Source: Halobacteriovorax sp.
GTDB taxonomy: Bacteria > Bdellovibrionota > Bacteriovoracia > Bacteriovoracales > Bacteriovoracaceae
DNA: 20,577 bases
Assembly: GCA_002686115.1 (NCBI GenBank)
Contig: NZAF01000143.1
Span: 1 to 20,577 of the forward strand
Direction: 5' to 3'
Translations under genes and position numbers: made by a program
Part shown: positions 1 to 7,678 of the stretch, one piece after another
How positions within the stretch are numbered: position 1 is the first letter of the stretch
Layout: the number at the start of each line of letters is the position of its first letter
Notes under the pieces: model-generated
The model's database searches: none
What the model was told of the DNA's origin: nothing
What the model saw: the letters and a program-made list of their open reading frames with translations, nothing else

Positions 1-1
1 T

Positions 2-355
2 AAGCTCATCGACAATACAGCAATCATTGGTGTTGGATTAAATATTGGACATTCAAAAGAAGAGACAAATTACAAGACACAAAAAGGTCATATAAAAGAC
101 ATTTCTCTTAATTCAATAGACTACTGTGACATACCTTTTAAAATATATTCTTATGTTATCAACAAGAGTTTAGAAAATGAATTTCTTGAATTTAAAAATT
201 ACTGCTTTCATTTAAATAAGGACGTTTTATTATTAGATGATGGAAATAAATATCAAGGGAAGTTTATAGGGGTTGGCGAATACGGAGAAGCCCTTATACA
301 AATTAATTCAGAAGTAAAAAAATTTTACTCTGGCTCTCTTTATCTCGACATATAA
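2..355 (+). CDS. birA: Biotin--[acetyl-CoA-carboxylase] ligase, C-terminal part (5' end outside window)
   Basis: The open frame enters from the left edge and ends at TAA 353-355, giving about 117 residues. Near the beginning is a G-V-G-L-N-I segment, typical of the catalytic core of biotin protein ligases. The end has the small SH3-like C-terminal domain pattern, with K-F-I-G-V-G-E-Y-G-E-A-L followed by a short beta-rich tail. Family knowledge: BirA makes biotinyl-5'-AMP and transfers biotin to the carboxyl carrier protein of acetyl-CoA carboxylase in the cytoplasm. The N-terminal half is missing, so I cannot say whether a DNA-binding repressor domain is present. The gene converges on the minus-strand operon with only 8 bases between stop codons, and I see no terminator hairpin there. 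The call rests on two short motifs, so it is good but not certain. Confidence 0.8.
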   Translation, partial: KLIDNTAIIGVGLNIGHSKEETNYKTQKGHIKDISLNSIDYCDIPFKIYSYVINKSLENEFLEFKNYCFHLNKDVLLLDDGNKYQGKFIGVGEYGEALIQINSEVKKFYSGSLYLDI

Positions 356-363
356 AATTTAAA

Positions 364-1563
364 TTAATTTTTCATTGAAGAAATTACTGTTTCTCTAATA
401 GTTGAAAGTTCTTTTTTTATTACATTCTCTGCAAGATCAGGAATAATTTCCCAAATAAGTCTTTCAACTTCTTTTTCACAATAATCTTTTACATATTTTT
501 CAACTAATGGTTCTAGGTCTTTTCTTAATGCTTCTTCAAGTCCATCAGGAAGTGACGACATCGACTGGTGAATTTCTTGTTCAACAGGACCCTCTTTTAC
601 AAGTGTGATATTTTCAGAGATATTTTCTTCCTGACCGTGATCGTTTTCTACTTGATTGACCGCAGGCTCTGTATCAATATTTTCATCGACGGCCCATAAT
701 CCACCATCTCCAAGCTCATTATCGAGCTCATCAACGAGTTCTGATTTTAGGTCATCAAACTCATCTTCTTCATCAAGACTAACCTGAGTATCTTCAACAG
801 GCTTTACATCTTTTTCTAGTTTTAATTCACTGAGATCATATTCTTTAGTTGCGTCTTCTGGCTCGTCACTAAGGTCTGGAAGCTCCATCTCTTGGGTTCG
901 ATCAATATAGTCATCTTCAGTTGATTCTTCTAAAGACTCTTCAGTCAACTCTTGCTCCACCTCATCTTCAATAACTGGTGGAAACTCATCAAAATGTTGA
1001 GTGACATCTTTTTTCATTAATTCGTTTGGATCAAAACCCCATCCAGATAGCTCTTGGGTTAGATCATCGTTTTGTTCCTGTGCCTGCGATGAATCCAATG
1101 TGATCTCTGTCGTTTCATCTTCGTCTATATCATCTGAAGCATCACCATCAACACTCCAACCTTCATGCTCATCTTCAGAAATATCTTCTTGCTCAGTCTG
1201 CTCATTATTTAAAAGAGCAAGACATTGATTAATAAACTTCTCAGTCTCAAATGGTTTAACGATGCGATCAGAAAATCCTGAGTTCGCGAATTCATCTTCA
1301 TCTACAGAGTCAAAAACTCCAAGCATAGCCATAACTGGCACACTTGGTTCTGAATCTTTTATTTTCTTGCATAGTTCATAACCACTTACGTCATCGGAGA
1401 GAGCAAAATCTAAAAGAACAAGATCTGCGTTCTTATTTAGATTATCGAAGAGCTCATTTTCATCGAGACAAGATACAAGATTAAAGTCTTGCTCTTTAGT
1501 AGCTAAACTAATTACTTTTTGAATGGTTTGACTATCGTCAGCAACGAGTATTTTATAACCCAT
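364..1563 (-). CDS. Receiver-domain protein with long acidic linker and conserved helical C-terminus (RomR-like layout)
   Basis: The start was taken at ATG 1561-1563, because GGAG lies seven bases upstream and the protein then begins M-G-Y-K-I-L-V-A-D-D. A frame upstream could add ten residues but lacks this. Residues 1-118 are a CheY-like receiver with the acidic pair D9-D10, phospho-acceptor D52 and K103. The usual Ser/Thr after beta-4 is absent (Leu81-Gly82). Residues about 120-335 are a very acidic, probably disordered linker. The last 60 or so residues form charged helices with the core V-E-R-L-I-W-E-I-I-P-D-L-A-E. There is no DNA-binding or enzymatic output domain. Receiver plus disordered linker plus helical tail is the layout of RomR, the polarity protein of Myxococcus and Bdellovibrio, but I cannot show orthology. 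It is the last gene of the FHA/PP2C operon, 52 bases after the phosphatase, so a scaffold or localisation role is plausible. Confidence 0.8.
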   Translation of the reverse strand: MGYKILVADDSQTIQKVISLATKEQDFNLVSCLDENELFDNLNKNADLVLLDFALSDDVSGYELCKKIKDSEPSVPVMAMLGVFDSVDEDEFANSGFSDRIVKPFETEKFINQCLALLNNEQTEQEDISEDEHEGWSVDGDASDDIDEDETTEITLDSSQAQEQNDDLTQELSGWGFDPNELMKKDVTQHFDEFPPVIEDEVEQELTEESLEESTEDDYIDRTQEMELPDLSDEPEDATKEYDLSELKLEKDVKPVEDTQVSLDEEDEFDDLKSELVDELDNELGDGGLWAVDENIDTEPAVNQVENDHGQEENISENITLVKEGPVEQEIHQSMSSLPDGLEEALRKDLEPLVEKYVKDYCEKEVERLIWEIIPDLAENVIKKELSTIRETVISSMKN

Positions 1564-1615
1564 AAATTTTCTCCGACTTCTATTGTTACGCAAAAAGTGT
1601 GTGTAATCAATAAGA

Positions 1616-2353
1616 TTATAAGCTTACAATAATAGCCGACTGATTATCTAGGTTACCTCGATCATTTGAAACTGCCATGAGATGATTTGTGAGGTCTTTA
1701 TCATTTTGAGTAAAATGTCTTAATGCATTTTCAATTTCATCAAAAGTTAATCTTGAAAATATTCCATCAGTAAGAAGTAGTAGCTTATCCCCTTCTCTAA
1801 CTAAGAATTCTTCAATCTTCACAGGAAAGTCTTTATAAAGACCGATCGCATTTAAAGGAAATGTTTTTGAAATATTGTGATGATAGGCTCCTCCAAAAGG
1901 AGCAATGATGTCTGGAGAATTAAGCATTGTTAAAAAGCCGTCCCTATACAAGACAGTTAAACAATTTCCTATAGAAGCTATTGAAAGCATACTGCCTGAG
2001 ATCATAAGAGAGCTCGTGCTAACCCCACCTCTTTCAGACATCTCTCGGTGCTTATTTTCGTTTAAAAGATCTTCATGGGCCATAAATAATGCATTCACAA
2101 GCGCATTCGTCTCTAATGCGTATTGCTCAGAATAGAAAAAAGGAAGAGTTGCATCAGGGTCGTTACTTATTTTTGTAAAGAACGAGTGAAAAGCTTTCTT
2201 AGCTTTTGCAACTGCCTGATCACCAATTTCAGTTCCACCAAATCCATCAAAAATAGCAAAGAGAGAATTATTTGCATCAATTAATATATCATCTTCATTA
2301 ATATTAAGATGTGGTCCTTGATGTGTTCTTGCATAGTATTTATTTAATTTCAT
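1616..2353 (-). CDS. PP2C-family Ser/Thr protein phosphatase
   Basis: The 245-residue protein has the ordered PP2C motifs: N-E-D at 19-21, D-G-F-G-G at 36-40 (metal-binding Asp36/Gly37), a G-V-S-T-S-S segment near 110-115, L-T-D-G at 195-198 (Asp196) and D-N-Q-S near 236-239 (Asp236). Family knowledge: these phosphatases use two or three Mn/Mg ions to remove phosphate from Ser/Thr, usually opposing Hanks-type kinases. The metal ligands look intact, so it is probably active. One oddity is G-N-C at 129-131, where most relatives have G-D-S. There is no signal peptide or membrane segment, so it is cytosolic. It sits 8 bases downstream of the double-FHA gene, and AGGAAAGAGT precedes its ATG. The FHA neighbours are likely readers of the same phosphothreonine marks. 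No kinase is encoded in the window. Confidence 0.9.
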   Translation of the reverse strand: MKLNKYYARTHQGPHLNINEDDILIDANNSLFAIFDGFGGTEIGDQAVAKAKKAFHSFFTKISNDPDATLPFFYSEQYALETNALVNALFMAHEDLLNENKHREMSERGGVSTSSLMISGSMLSIASIGNCLTVLYRDGFLTMLNSPDIIAPFGGAYHHNISKTFPLNAIGLYKDFPVKIEEFLVREGDKLLLLTDGIFSRLTFDEIENALRHFTQNDKDLTNHLMAVSNDRGNLDNQSAIIVSL

Positions 2354-2361
2354 ACTCTTTC

Positions 2362-4791
2362 CTAAAGGAGTGATTCTAGTCTTTCTGTCGCCTTACGATA
2401 GTACTCATTTTCTTTGGGAGCTATCTGCTGAACTTCTTGATATTTTGACTTAGCCTCTTCATAAAGACCTAAAGACTCAGAGATAATAGCTTCTCTGTAA
2501 ACTCTTTTTGATCTGAGTGTTAAGGTCGAATCAATCTGTGCCATCTCATTTAAAGCTTCAATTAAAGAAGGGTCATATTGAAGTGCTTCAGAATAAGTTT
2601 GATATGCTGCTTTGAGGTCTTCTCCCTCTTTAAGAGATCGTGCCTTACCAAGAAGTGGAGCTATCACTGATTTTAAGTTTTCCTTGGACTTTTTAAGCAT
2701 TTCAGCTCCCTCTTTCAAGAGATCTTCATCCATAGGCTTAATTTTCATAAATTTTTCGAGCTCACCAATTGCACTATACCAATCTTCTTTCAAAAACAGA
2801 GCCTTTCCTGGCTGAAGCTGTGAAACCATTCTCTTTCTCTCAGCTTCATCTTGTGCTTTTTCAAGTTTTTCCTTATTTCTTTGAGTAATCCATCCTTCTA
2901 ATTCAGCTTCAAGAGCCGTTACATCAAAGTTTCTAGGATCTTTTATTTTTATTTGCTGAAATAGCTTTCTCGAAAGTTCTATATTTCTATCTTTTACAGC
3001 ATCTGTTGCTCGTTTAACTAAGTCAGCAACTTCTTTTCTTCTCTTTTCAGCTTCTTCTTCTTTTCTCTTTTCTTCGTTTAACTCTGATATTTTTGCAAGA
3101 CTATTTTTTACGACTTTTGAAAGTTGCCTCGCCTGCAGAAAATCAGGATCAAGAGCTAATGCCTTATCTAAATTAAAACTTGCGGCTTCAAAATCTCTAT
3201 TATCCACAGCTGTTTTGGCAAGTTGATAATATGAGTCCCTCTCTGCGATGATTTCTGGGCTAAGCTTTGATTTAGCTTGTTCAGCTTTTTTATCATCTTT
3301 TGCTTTGGCTACTTGTTTTTTGGGAGTTGTTTTAACTTGCCCGCTATCCTCCGGCAAAAACATAAAAGCAACAGCGGCTGCAACAAAGATATAAATGATC
3401 TTCCTTGGAGTTGGTAGTGCCTTAAACTTACCTACTAAACTATTATCAGCAGGAGCATACCCATCCTCCTCTATAACTTCATCACCATCAAAATCAATAT
3501 CATCGTCATCATCTTTTACTTCGACAATTTCCTCGACGACAACTTCTTGGTTTTCTTCAACAGGCATGAGTGTTTCTTTTTGACTGTCAATAAAGTCATT
3601 ACCAACATAGACAGTAAAAGTTGTCGAACCAATGATAAACTCATCTTCATTAATAATTTCTTTTTTATTAATTCTTTTACCATTAAGAATCGTGCCATTA
3701 GCAGACTTAAGATCTTCTAATATACAGACACCACCAACTCGTTTAATAATCGCATGTGTCGTGGAAACTTCTGGATCATTAAGAACAATTTGACACTTTT
3801 CAGGGTCACGACCAATTATGACCTGCTCTTCAGTAATATTATATGTATCATAAGGAGCATTCTCGCCAAAAAGCTCCATCGAATATTTTGCAAAACCAGT
3901 GAAAACTTGTGTGCTGTCACCATCATCGAGTTCACTTACAGCAAAGTTATCATCATCCTGATATTCATCGTATTCACCTTCAGCGAACCCGTCATTAAAA
4001 TTATCATCAAAACCTTCTACAGCTTCACCATTTTCTGAATAATTACTATCATCATAACCGTCTTGCTGATCATAGTTTTCATAAGCTTGTTCATCATCCT
4101 GAGGTGCACTATCTCCATATATTTCTGTTGCCTGCTCACTTTCGACCTGTGCCTCATCCCCATCATCTAGACTCATCTCTCCATCAAAGTTTAAGTCATC
4201 AACTTCTTCTTGAGGCTCCTCTGTCGCTTCATCACTCGGAGTTTCTTCATCCAATGAAATATCATCTAAATTTTCAAGATCATCAAGATTATCTAAGTCA
4301 TCCAAATCATCAAGTTCATCAAGATCATCGACTTTCTCATCAACCATTTCTGTTAAGGTCTCTTCTTCAACCAATTGAATATTATCCGTAGGAAGATCCG
4401 CAGGAATTTCGATCTTTGATTCTTCAGCTTTTGGCTCTTCTATAACAGGAGCTACCTCAGACTGTGGCTCTTGAACCTCAACTTCAGGAATTCTAAATTC
4501 AATACTGTATTCACCAAGAATTAAAACGTCATTATTATTTAATTTTATTTCGGAATTTATTGGTGCGTTGTTTATTGTTGCAATTGGTATATTGCTATTT
4601 AGCTTCAAACGATAACTTGTTCCATCAAAATTTATCTCAATATGATTCCTAGAGATTTTTTTATCATCAATGACGACATGGCAGTCTGATGCACGACCAA
4701 TAAGAAAAGTAATCTCATCACTAATTGAGATCATCTCTTCAAAGTCGTACTCACCGATAGTCTGAGTATTTTTACTTACAGTTAACTTCAT
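2362..4791 (-). CDS. Double-FHA single-pass membrane protein with C-terminal TPR/coiled-coil region
   Basis: The 809-residue protein contains two FHA domains. FHA1 (about 28-100) has G-R at 32-33 and S-R-N-H at 47-50 but a degenerate N-G element. FHA2 (about 322-397) has G-R at 327-328, S-T-T-H at 343-346 and N-G at 365-366. Between them lie some 200 highly acidic residues, including an Asp-Leu tandem repeat. A hydrophobic segment at about 464-480 ends in F-L-P-E-D. The C-terminal 300 residues are helical, with TPR-like units near 520-560, 660-690 and 715-750 and a Glu/Lys-rich coiled coil near 570-660. FHA domains bind phosphothreonine. The layout suggests cytosolic FHA modules and a TPR scaffold across the membrane, but charge flanks on both sides make topology uncertain. 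Its start lies inside the previous gene (20-base overlap), so translation is probably coupled. Confidence 0.88.
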   Translation of the reverse strand: MKLTVSKNTQTIGEYDFEEMISISDEITFLIGRASDCHVVIDDKKISRNHIEINFDGTSYRLKLNSNIPIATINNAPINSEIKLNNNDVLILGEYSIEFRIPEVEVQEPQSEVAPVIEEPKAEESKIEIPADLPTDNIQLVEEETLTEMVDEKVDDLDELDDLDDLDNLDDLENLDDISLDEETPSDEATEEPQEEVDDLNFDGEMSLDDGDEAQVESEQATEIYGDSAPQDDEQAYENYDQQDGYDDSNYSENGEAVEGFDDNFNDGFAEGEYDEYQDDDNFAVSELDDGDSTQVFTGFAKYSMELFGENAPYDTYNITEEQVIIGRDPEKCQIVLNDPEVSTTHAIIKRVGGVCILEDLKSANGTILNGKRINKKEIINEDEFIIGSTTFTVYVGNDFIDSQKETLMPVEENQEVVVEEIVEVKDDDDDIDFDGDEVIEEDGYAPADNSLVGKFKALPTPRKIIYIFVAAAVAFMFLPEDSGQVKTTPKKQVAKAKDDKKAEQAKSKLSPEIIAERDSYYQLAKTAVDNRDFEAASFNLDKALALDPDFLQARQLSKVVKNSLAKISELNEEKRKEEEAEKRRKEVADLVKRATDAVKDRNIELSRKLFQQIKIKDPRNFDVTALEAELEGWITQRNKEKLEKAQDEAERKRMVSQLQPGKALFLKEDWYSAIGELEKFMKIKPMDEDLLKEGAEMLKKSKENLKSVIAPLLGKARSLKEGEDLKAAYQTYSEALQYDPSLIEALNEMAQIDSTLTLRSKRVYREAIISESLGLYEEAKSKYQEVQQIAPKENEYYRKATERLESLL
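4261..4332 (-). repeat. Asp/Leu tripeptide-type tandem repeat inside the double-FHA gene
   Basis: Codons for residues 154-177 encode repeated (D/E)-(D/N)-L units, seen on the plus strand as recurring ATCATC(A/T)A(A/G) blocks. This is a short in-frame repeat in the acidic linker between the two FHA domains. It could change length by slippage in steps of nine bases without breaking the frame. Confidence 0.7.
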
Positions 4792-5785
4792 TTCTCTCTA
4801 GACCCATTTTTTCTGACATTTCTTTTGCGTCAGCTTCTGCTTGTTCGTATCTTGATTGTAAATCTCGATTGTCTTTATATTGTTCAAGCATCTTAATCAC
4901 GATGCAATATTTCCCATGAGCAGCAGTATACATTTTTGCACTTCGAAATCTAAAAGCTTGCTCATTAATTTCTTTAACCTTCTCAGTAAGCCTCTGTGTT
5001 GCTCTATTAATGTAAAATGCAACCGATCCATTTCTTGGATCTAATGTTCGAGCAAGAGTAAATTCTTCTAGTGCCCTTATATAATTACCTTCACGAGCTT
5101 CTCTACGTCCTCGATGAATATATGCTTCAAGCTTATCTCTAAGAGCTGGATCAAGATCACCACTATAAGTAAATTCTTCCTTCTCACCCTTATCGATAAG
5201 AGCATTTGCCTGCGTACTCTTTGGAGTAGCTTTCTTTTTCTTATCTCCTGGTTCATCTGGAACAAAGAGAAATACTGCGAGCAAGACGCCTCCAAGAATG
5301 AGAACTTTTTTATTATCTTTCTTTCCGCCCTTTCCATTACTTTTTTTATTCTTTCCTTTTCTCGGCTTAACGTCAGTTACTTCCTCTTCTTCCTCGTCAT
5401 CATCTTCCTCATAAAGTGCTGGCACATCTGGAACAACTTCTAAAAAGCTATATTTATAAACAGTACTTCCTACAATAATTTTGTCGCCATTTTTAAGCTT
5501 GTGCTGACTTACTTTAAAGTCATTTACAAAAACTCCATTTTGCGAACCCAAGTCTGTAAGAACATAATCTTCACCAACTCTTGCCAGCTCAAAGTGTTCT
5601 CGAGATGCCTGATTATCATAAATCTGAATATCAGTTTTAATTGAACGACCCATAAGAACTCGCTTGTCAGCAATGTAGTAACAAGTTCCTTTATTCTTTC
5701 CAGTCATGCAAATAAGTCTGTGGTACTTACCTGCAGCAATTGGTGGTTGAATATTTTTAGTTACCTTTACAGGTATACGGGCCAT
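4772..5785 (-). CDS. FHA-domain single-pass membrane protein with C-terminal TPR-like region
   Basis: The protein has 337 residues. The FHA domain spans about 25-115, with M-G-R at 45-47, S-R-E-H at 61-64 and S-Q-N-G at 81-84, all key phosphothreonine-binding positions present. It is followed by a run of Glu/Asp (127-135), a Lys/Gly-rich stretch (138-160), a membrane segment (about 161-176) ending in F-L-F-V-P-D-E-P, and a helical C-terminal part (about 210-325) with a TPR-like unit around 221-253. The layout parallels the next gene, including the proline-acid motif just after the membrane segment, so the two are likely diverged paralogues. The start is supported by AGAGGA six bases upstream of ATG at 5783-5785. 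It lies 10 bases after the FHA/PAS gene and overlaps the double-FHA gene by 20 bases. Function is unknown; a scaffold or sensor role in an envelope complex is inferred. Confidence 0.88.
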   Translation of the reverse strand: MARIPVKVTKNIQPPIAAGKYHRLICMTGKNKGTCYYIADKRVLMGRSIKTDIQIYDNQASREHFELARVGEDYVLTDLGSQNGVFVNDFKVSQHKLKNGDKIIVGSTVYKYSFLEVVPDVPALYEEDDDEEEEEVTDVKPRKGKNKKSNGKGGKKDNKKVLILGGVLLAVFLFVPDEPGDKKKKATPKSTQANALIDKGEKEEFTYSGDLDPALRDKLEAYIHRGRREAREGNYIRALEEFTLARTLDPRNGSVAFYINRATQRLTEKVKEINEQAFRFRSAKMYTAAHGKYCIVIKMLEQYKDNRDLQSRYEQAEADAKEMSEKMGLERNEVNCK

Positions 5786-5795
5786 AATTCCTCTA

Positions 5796-7346
5796 TTACA
5801 GTCTTACAAAAGTTATATAAAAGGCTTTTGCCAAGTTATCTTTTCCAATTAAAGAAGATACATACATATTATATTCTTCACCTTCCAGTTCTAGAGCAGT
5901 TTGCTGACAAGTCCCTGCATTTTCAGCAGAGGCGTCACAGATACTGATAATTTTTGCGGCCAAGCCTCTATTTCTTGCCACATTTTCAATATTTTCACCT
6001 TGAGAAGTACTTTCTCTCATCGATAAAATATCTTCAGCTTCTTGATTTATATAAGATACCGCTCTCTCAGAGTTTAAAATTAATACTGGTCCATTCGCAC
6101 CTTGCATAAATTCATAAAGATTTGCGACATATACTTCATCACTCTCTTTTTCAACTAGATCATCATCTTGTATATCATTGTTTAATTCTCTAAAGCGTTG
6201 AACCAGGGTATTTATTGAGTCTCTTAATGGAGTTAATTCTTCCCATAACCACTGAGGTTCTAGGGATTTTCTCTTTCCTCTTAAGACCTCTTCAATTTGA
6301 AAGCGCATCTCTTCAACGTGTCTTATTGTTAAGTTATATAAAATCCCAAATAAAACGATGGCCGCGATAAAAGATGTAATAAGTGCTTCAAAAAAAGCAA
6401 CTCTACTCTTAGATGCTTCTTCAGCAAGAGATGAAGGCTTAAAACGAATAGCAAGAATTGCGACGACCTTAGGTGCTCCCGTATTAATATCTGTCGCATA
6501 AATCTTTTGTCCAATCCCAATCTCACCATTAGTCCATCTAATAACAAAGGATGTTTTTGTGGAATCTCCATTCGCCCACTCTTTAACTTTTGCTGAGAAC
6601 GCATCATTTGCAATTTGGTTTCGTCTTTGATCTGGACGATAAATTCTTCCTTCAACATCAAAGAGATCGTAGTGAACAACAGACTTAGAGTTATCAAGGA
6701 AGGAGGAATTAATCTTACTTATATCACCTCTTCTAAGATACTCTCCGTTAGTTCTAGTCATCTCCTCTGCAATTTGCTTTCCTCTCTGTGCAACTTCTTT
6801 TAAAACAATATTTCTAGTAGTCTCAAGGGTTGGATTAATTGTTAAGGCTACGTTAACAACGACAAATACTGCAAGCAAAACACCAAGTAATGCTTTCCAC
6901 TCATACTCTTCATTAATTCCATGAATAATGTTCATGAGCCTAAACTTAAAAAGCCAAAATATTTTTCCAACTATATTATCCGGCATATCCCCACCAGTTA
7001 AATAAGTTGGTTCATCATCATCAGAGGCGACTCTTTTTTTAATTATTTTTTTCTTTTCTTTCACGTAGACGACTTGAAGGATTACGTTAGGAAGAGTTAT
7101 TTTATCTCCATTAATAATAGTAGCTTTCTTTATAACCTTACCATTAACAAATGTTCCATTCGCACTTCCTAAATCTTCAGCGTAAACAATACGTCCACTT
7201 ACATTTATAAGAAGATGCTTTTTAGAGATGCCTTTAACACCAATAATAACATCGGCTTCATCGGAACGTCCGATAACGTTGTCTCCCTCAGACAACTTAA
7301 ATTCTTCACCACGAATCTTTCCACCGATTGCAACTAGTTTGTACAT
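5796..7346 (-). CDS. FHA / two-TM periplasmic sensor / PAS-like membrane protein
   Basis: The protein has 516 residues. An N-terminal FHA domain (about 22-92) carries I-G-R at 25-27, S-K-K-H at 41-44 and S-A-N-G at 61-64. A basic linker follows, then TM1 (about 152-170), a periplasmic region of roughly 145 residues that could be a dCache/PAS-like sensor, TM2 (about 318-339), a HAMP-like helical linker (about 340-395) and a C-terminal PAS-like fold (about 408-516) with a V-L-I-L-N-S-E core. This is the layout of a transmembrane sensor kinase, but there is no kinase, cyclase or methyl-accepting output domain; the FHA domain takes that place. FHA and PAS would both face the cytosol. The gene overlaps the end of the DUF192 gene by 13 bases, and AGGAG lies about 13 bases before ATG. 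The ligand and output are unknown. Confidence 0.88.
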   Translation of the reverse strand: MYKLVAIGGKIRGEEFKLSEGDNVIGRSDEADVIIGVKGISKKHLLINVSGRIVYAEDLGSANGTFVNGKVIKKATIINGDKITLPNVILQVVYVKEKKKIIKKRVASDDDEPTYLTGGDMPDNIVGKIFWLFKFRLMNIIHGINEEYEWKALLGVLLAVFVVVNVALTINPTLETTRNIVLKEVAQRGKQIAEEMTRTNGEYLRRGDISKINSSFLDNSKSVVHYDLFDVEGRIYRPDQRRNQIANDAFSAKVKEWANGDSTKTSFVIRWTNGEIGIGQKIYATDINTGAPKVVAILAIRFKPSSLAEEASKSRVAFFEALITSFIAAIVLFGILYNLTIRHVEEMRFQIEEVLRGKRKSLEPQWLWEELTPLRDSINTLVQRFRELNNDIQDDDLVEKESDEVYVANLYEFMQGANGPVLILNSERAVSYINQEAEDILSMRESTSQGENIENVARNRGLAAKIISICDASAENAGTCQQTALELEGEEYNMYVSSLIGKDNLAKAFYITFVRL

Positions 7347-7678
7347 ATAATCAACCTATCTCCTACACTTAAATCTCGTGGAAGATCTCCGGCCCTCATT
7401 TCTAAGACCTGAGTTGCACCAAAAACCATACGAGTCATTCTCCAAGGCTTCACATCATAAAATGCTTTTACGACGAGATATTCTTTATTTAAAAACACGA
7501 CATCAATTGAGTACTTCATAAAAAATGTATGTATTGAATTACATTTTTTGATGAGGAGTGAGTCTTTATCTCCCATTGATGACTTAAACATTAAGCCAAT
7601 CAACCTATCAAAGAAGCTATCTGCAACCTTCATATTCTTGCTAATGACTAAGTCTCTCCACTTAACCACACTCATCAC
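7334..7678 (-). CDS. DUF192 family protein
   Basis: This is a 114-residue protein of the compact, beta-rich DUF192 family. The hallmark core is visible: H-T-F-F-M-K-Y near 50-56 followed by I-D-V-V-F-L, then A-T-Q-V-L-E-M near 88-94 and a final G-D-R-L. No signal peptide is present, although many relatives are exported. The molecular function of the family is not known. The frame can begin at GTG (7676-7678) or at ATG (7673-7675). The ATG shares one base with the TadC-like stop codon (TGATG), a classic coupled arrangement, and would shorten the protein by one residue. It overlaps the next gene by 13 bases. DUF192 genes have been seen near Tad/T2SS-F loci in other bacteria (recollection, not checked), which fits the neighbour. 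Confidence 0.85.
   Translation of the reverse strand: MMSVVKWRDLVISKNMKVADSFFDRLIGLMFKSSMGDKDSLLIKKCNSIHTFFMKYSIDVVFLNKEYLVVKAFYDVKPWRMTRMVFGATQVLEMRAGDLPRDLSVGDRLIICTN

Noticed and set aside
356..363. Shared terminator between birA and the receiver gene
   Set aside because: The 8-base gap and its flanks show AT-rich sequence but no stem with GC pairs.
1564..1593. Ten-residue extension of the acidic-linker receiver protein
   Set aside because: The downstream ATG has a well-spaced GGAG and starts the receiver fold immediately.
3754..4038. Plus-strand open frame of 94 codons
   Set aside because: Lies wholly inside the double-FHA gene on the other strand, with low-complexity Ile/Phe composition caused by acidic codons opposite.
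4104..4391. Plus-strand open frame rich in His, Leu and Pro
   Set aside because: It is the antisense image of the Asp-rich repeat in the double-FHA gene; no ribosome binding site or known motif.
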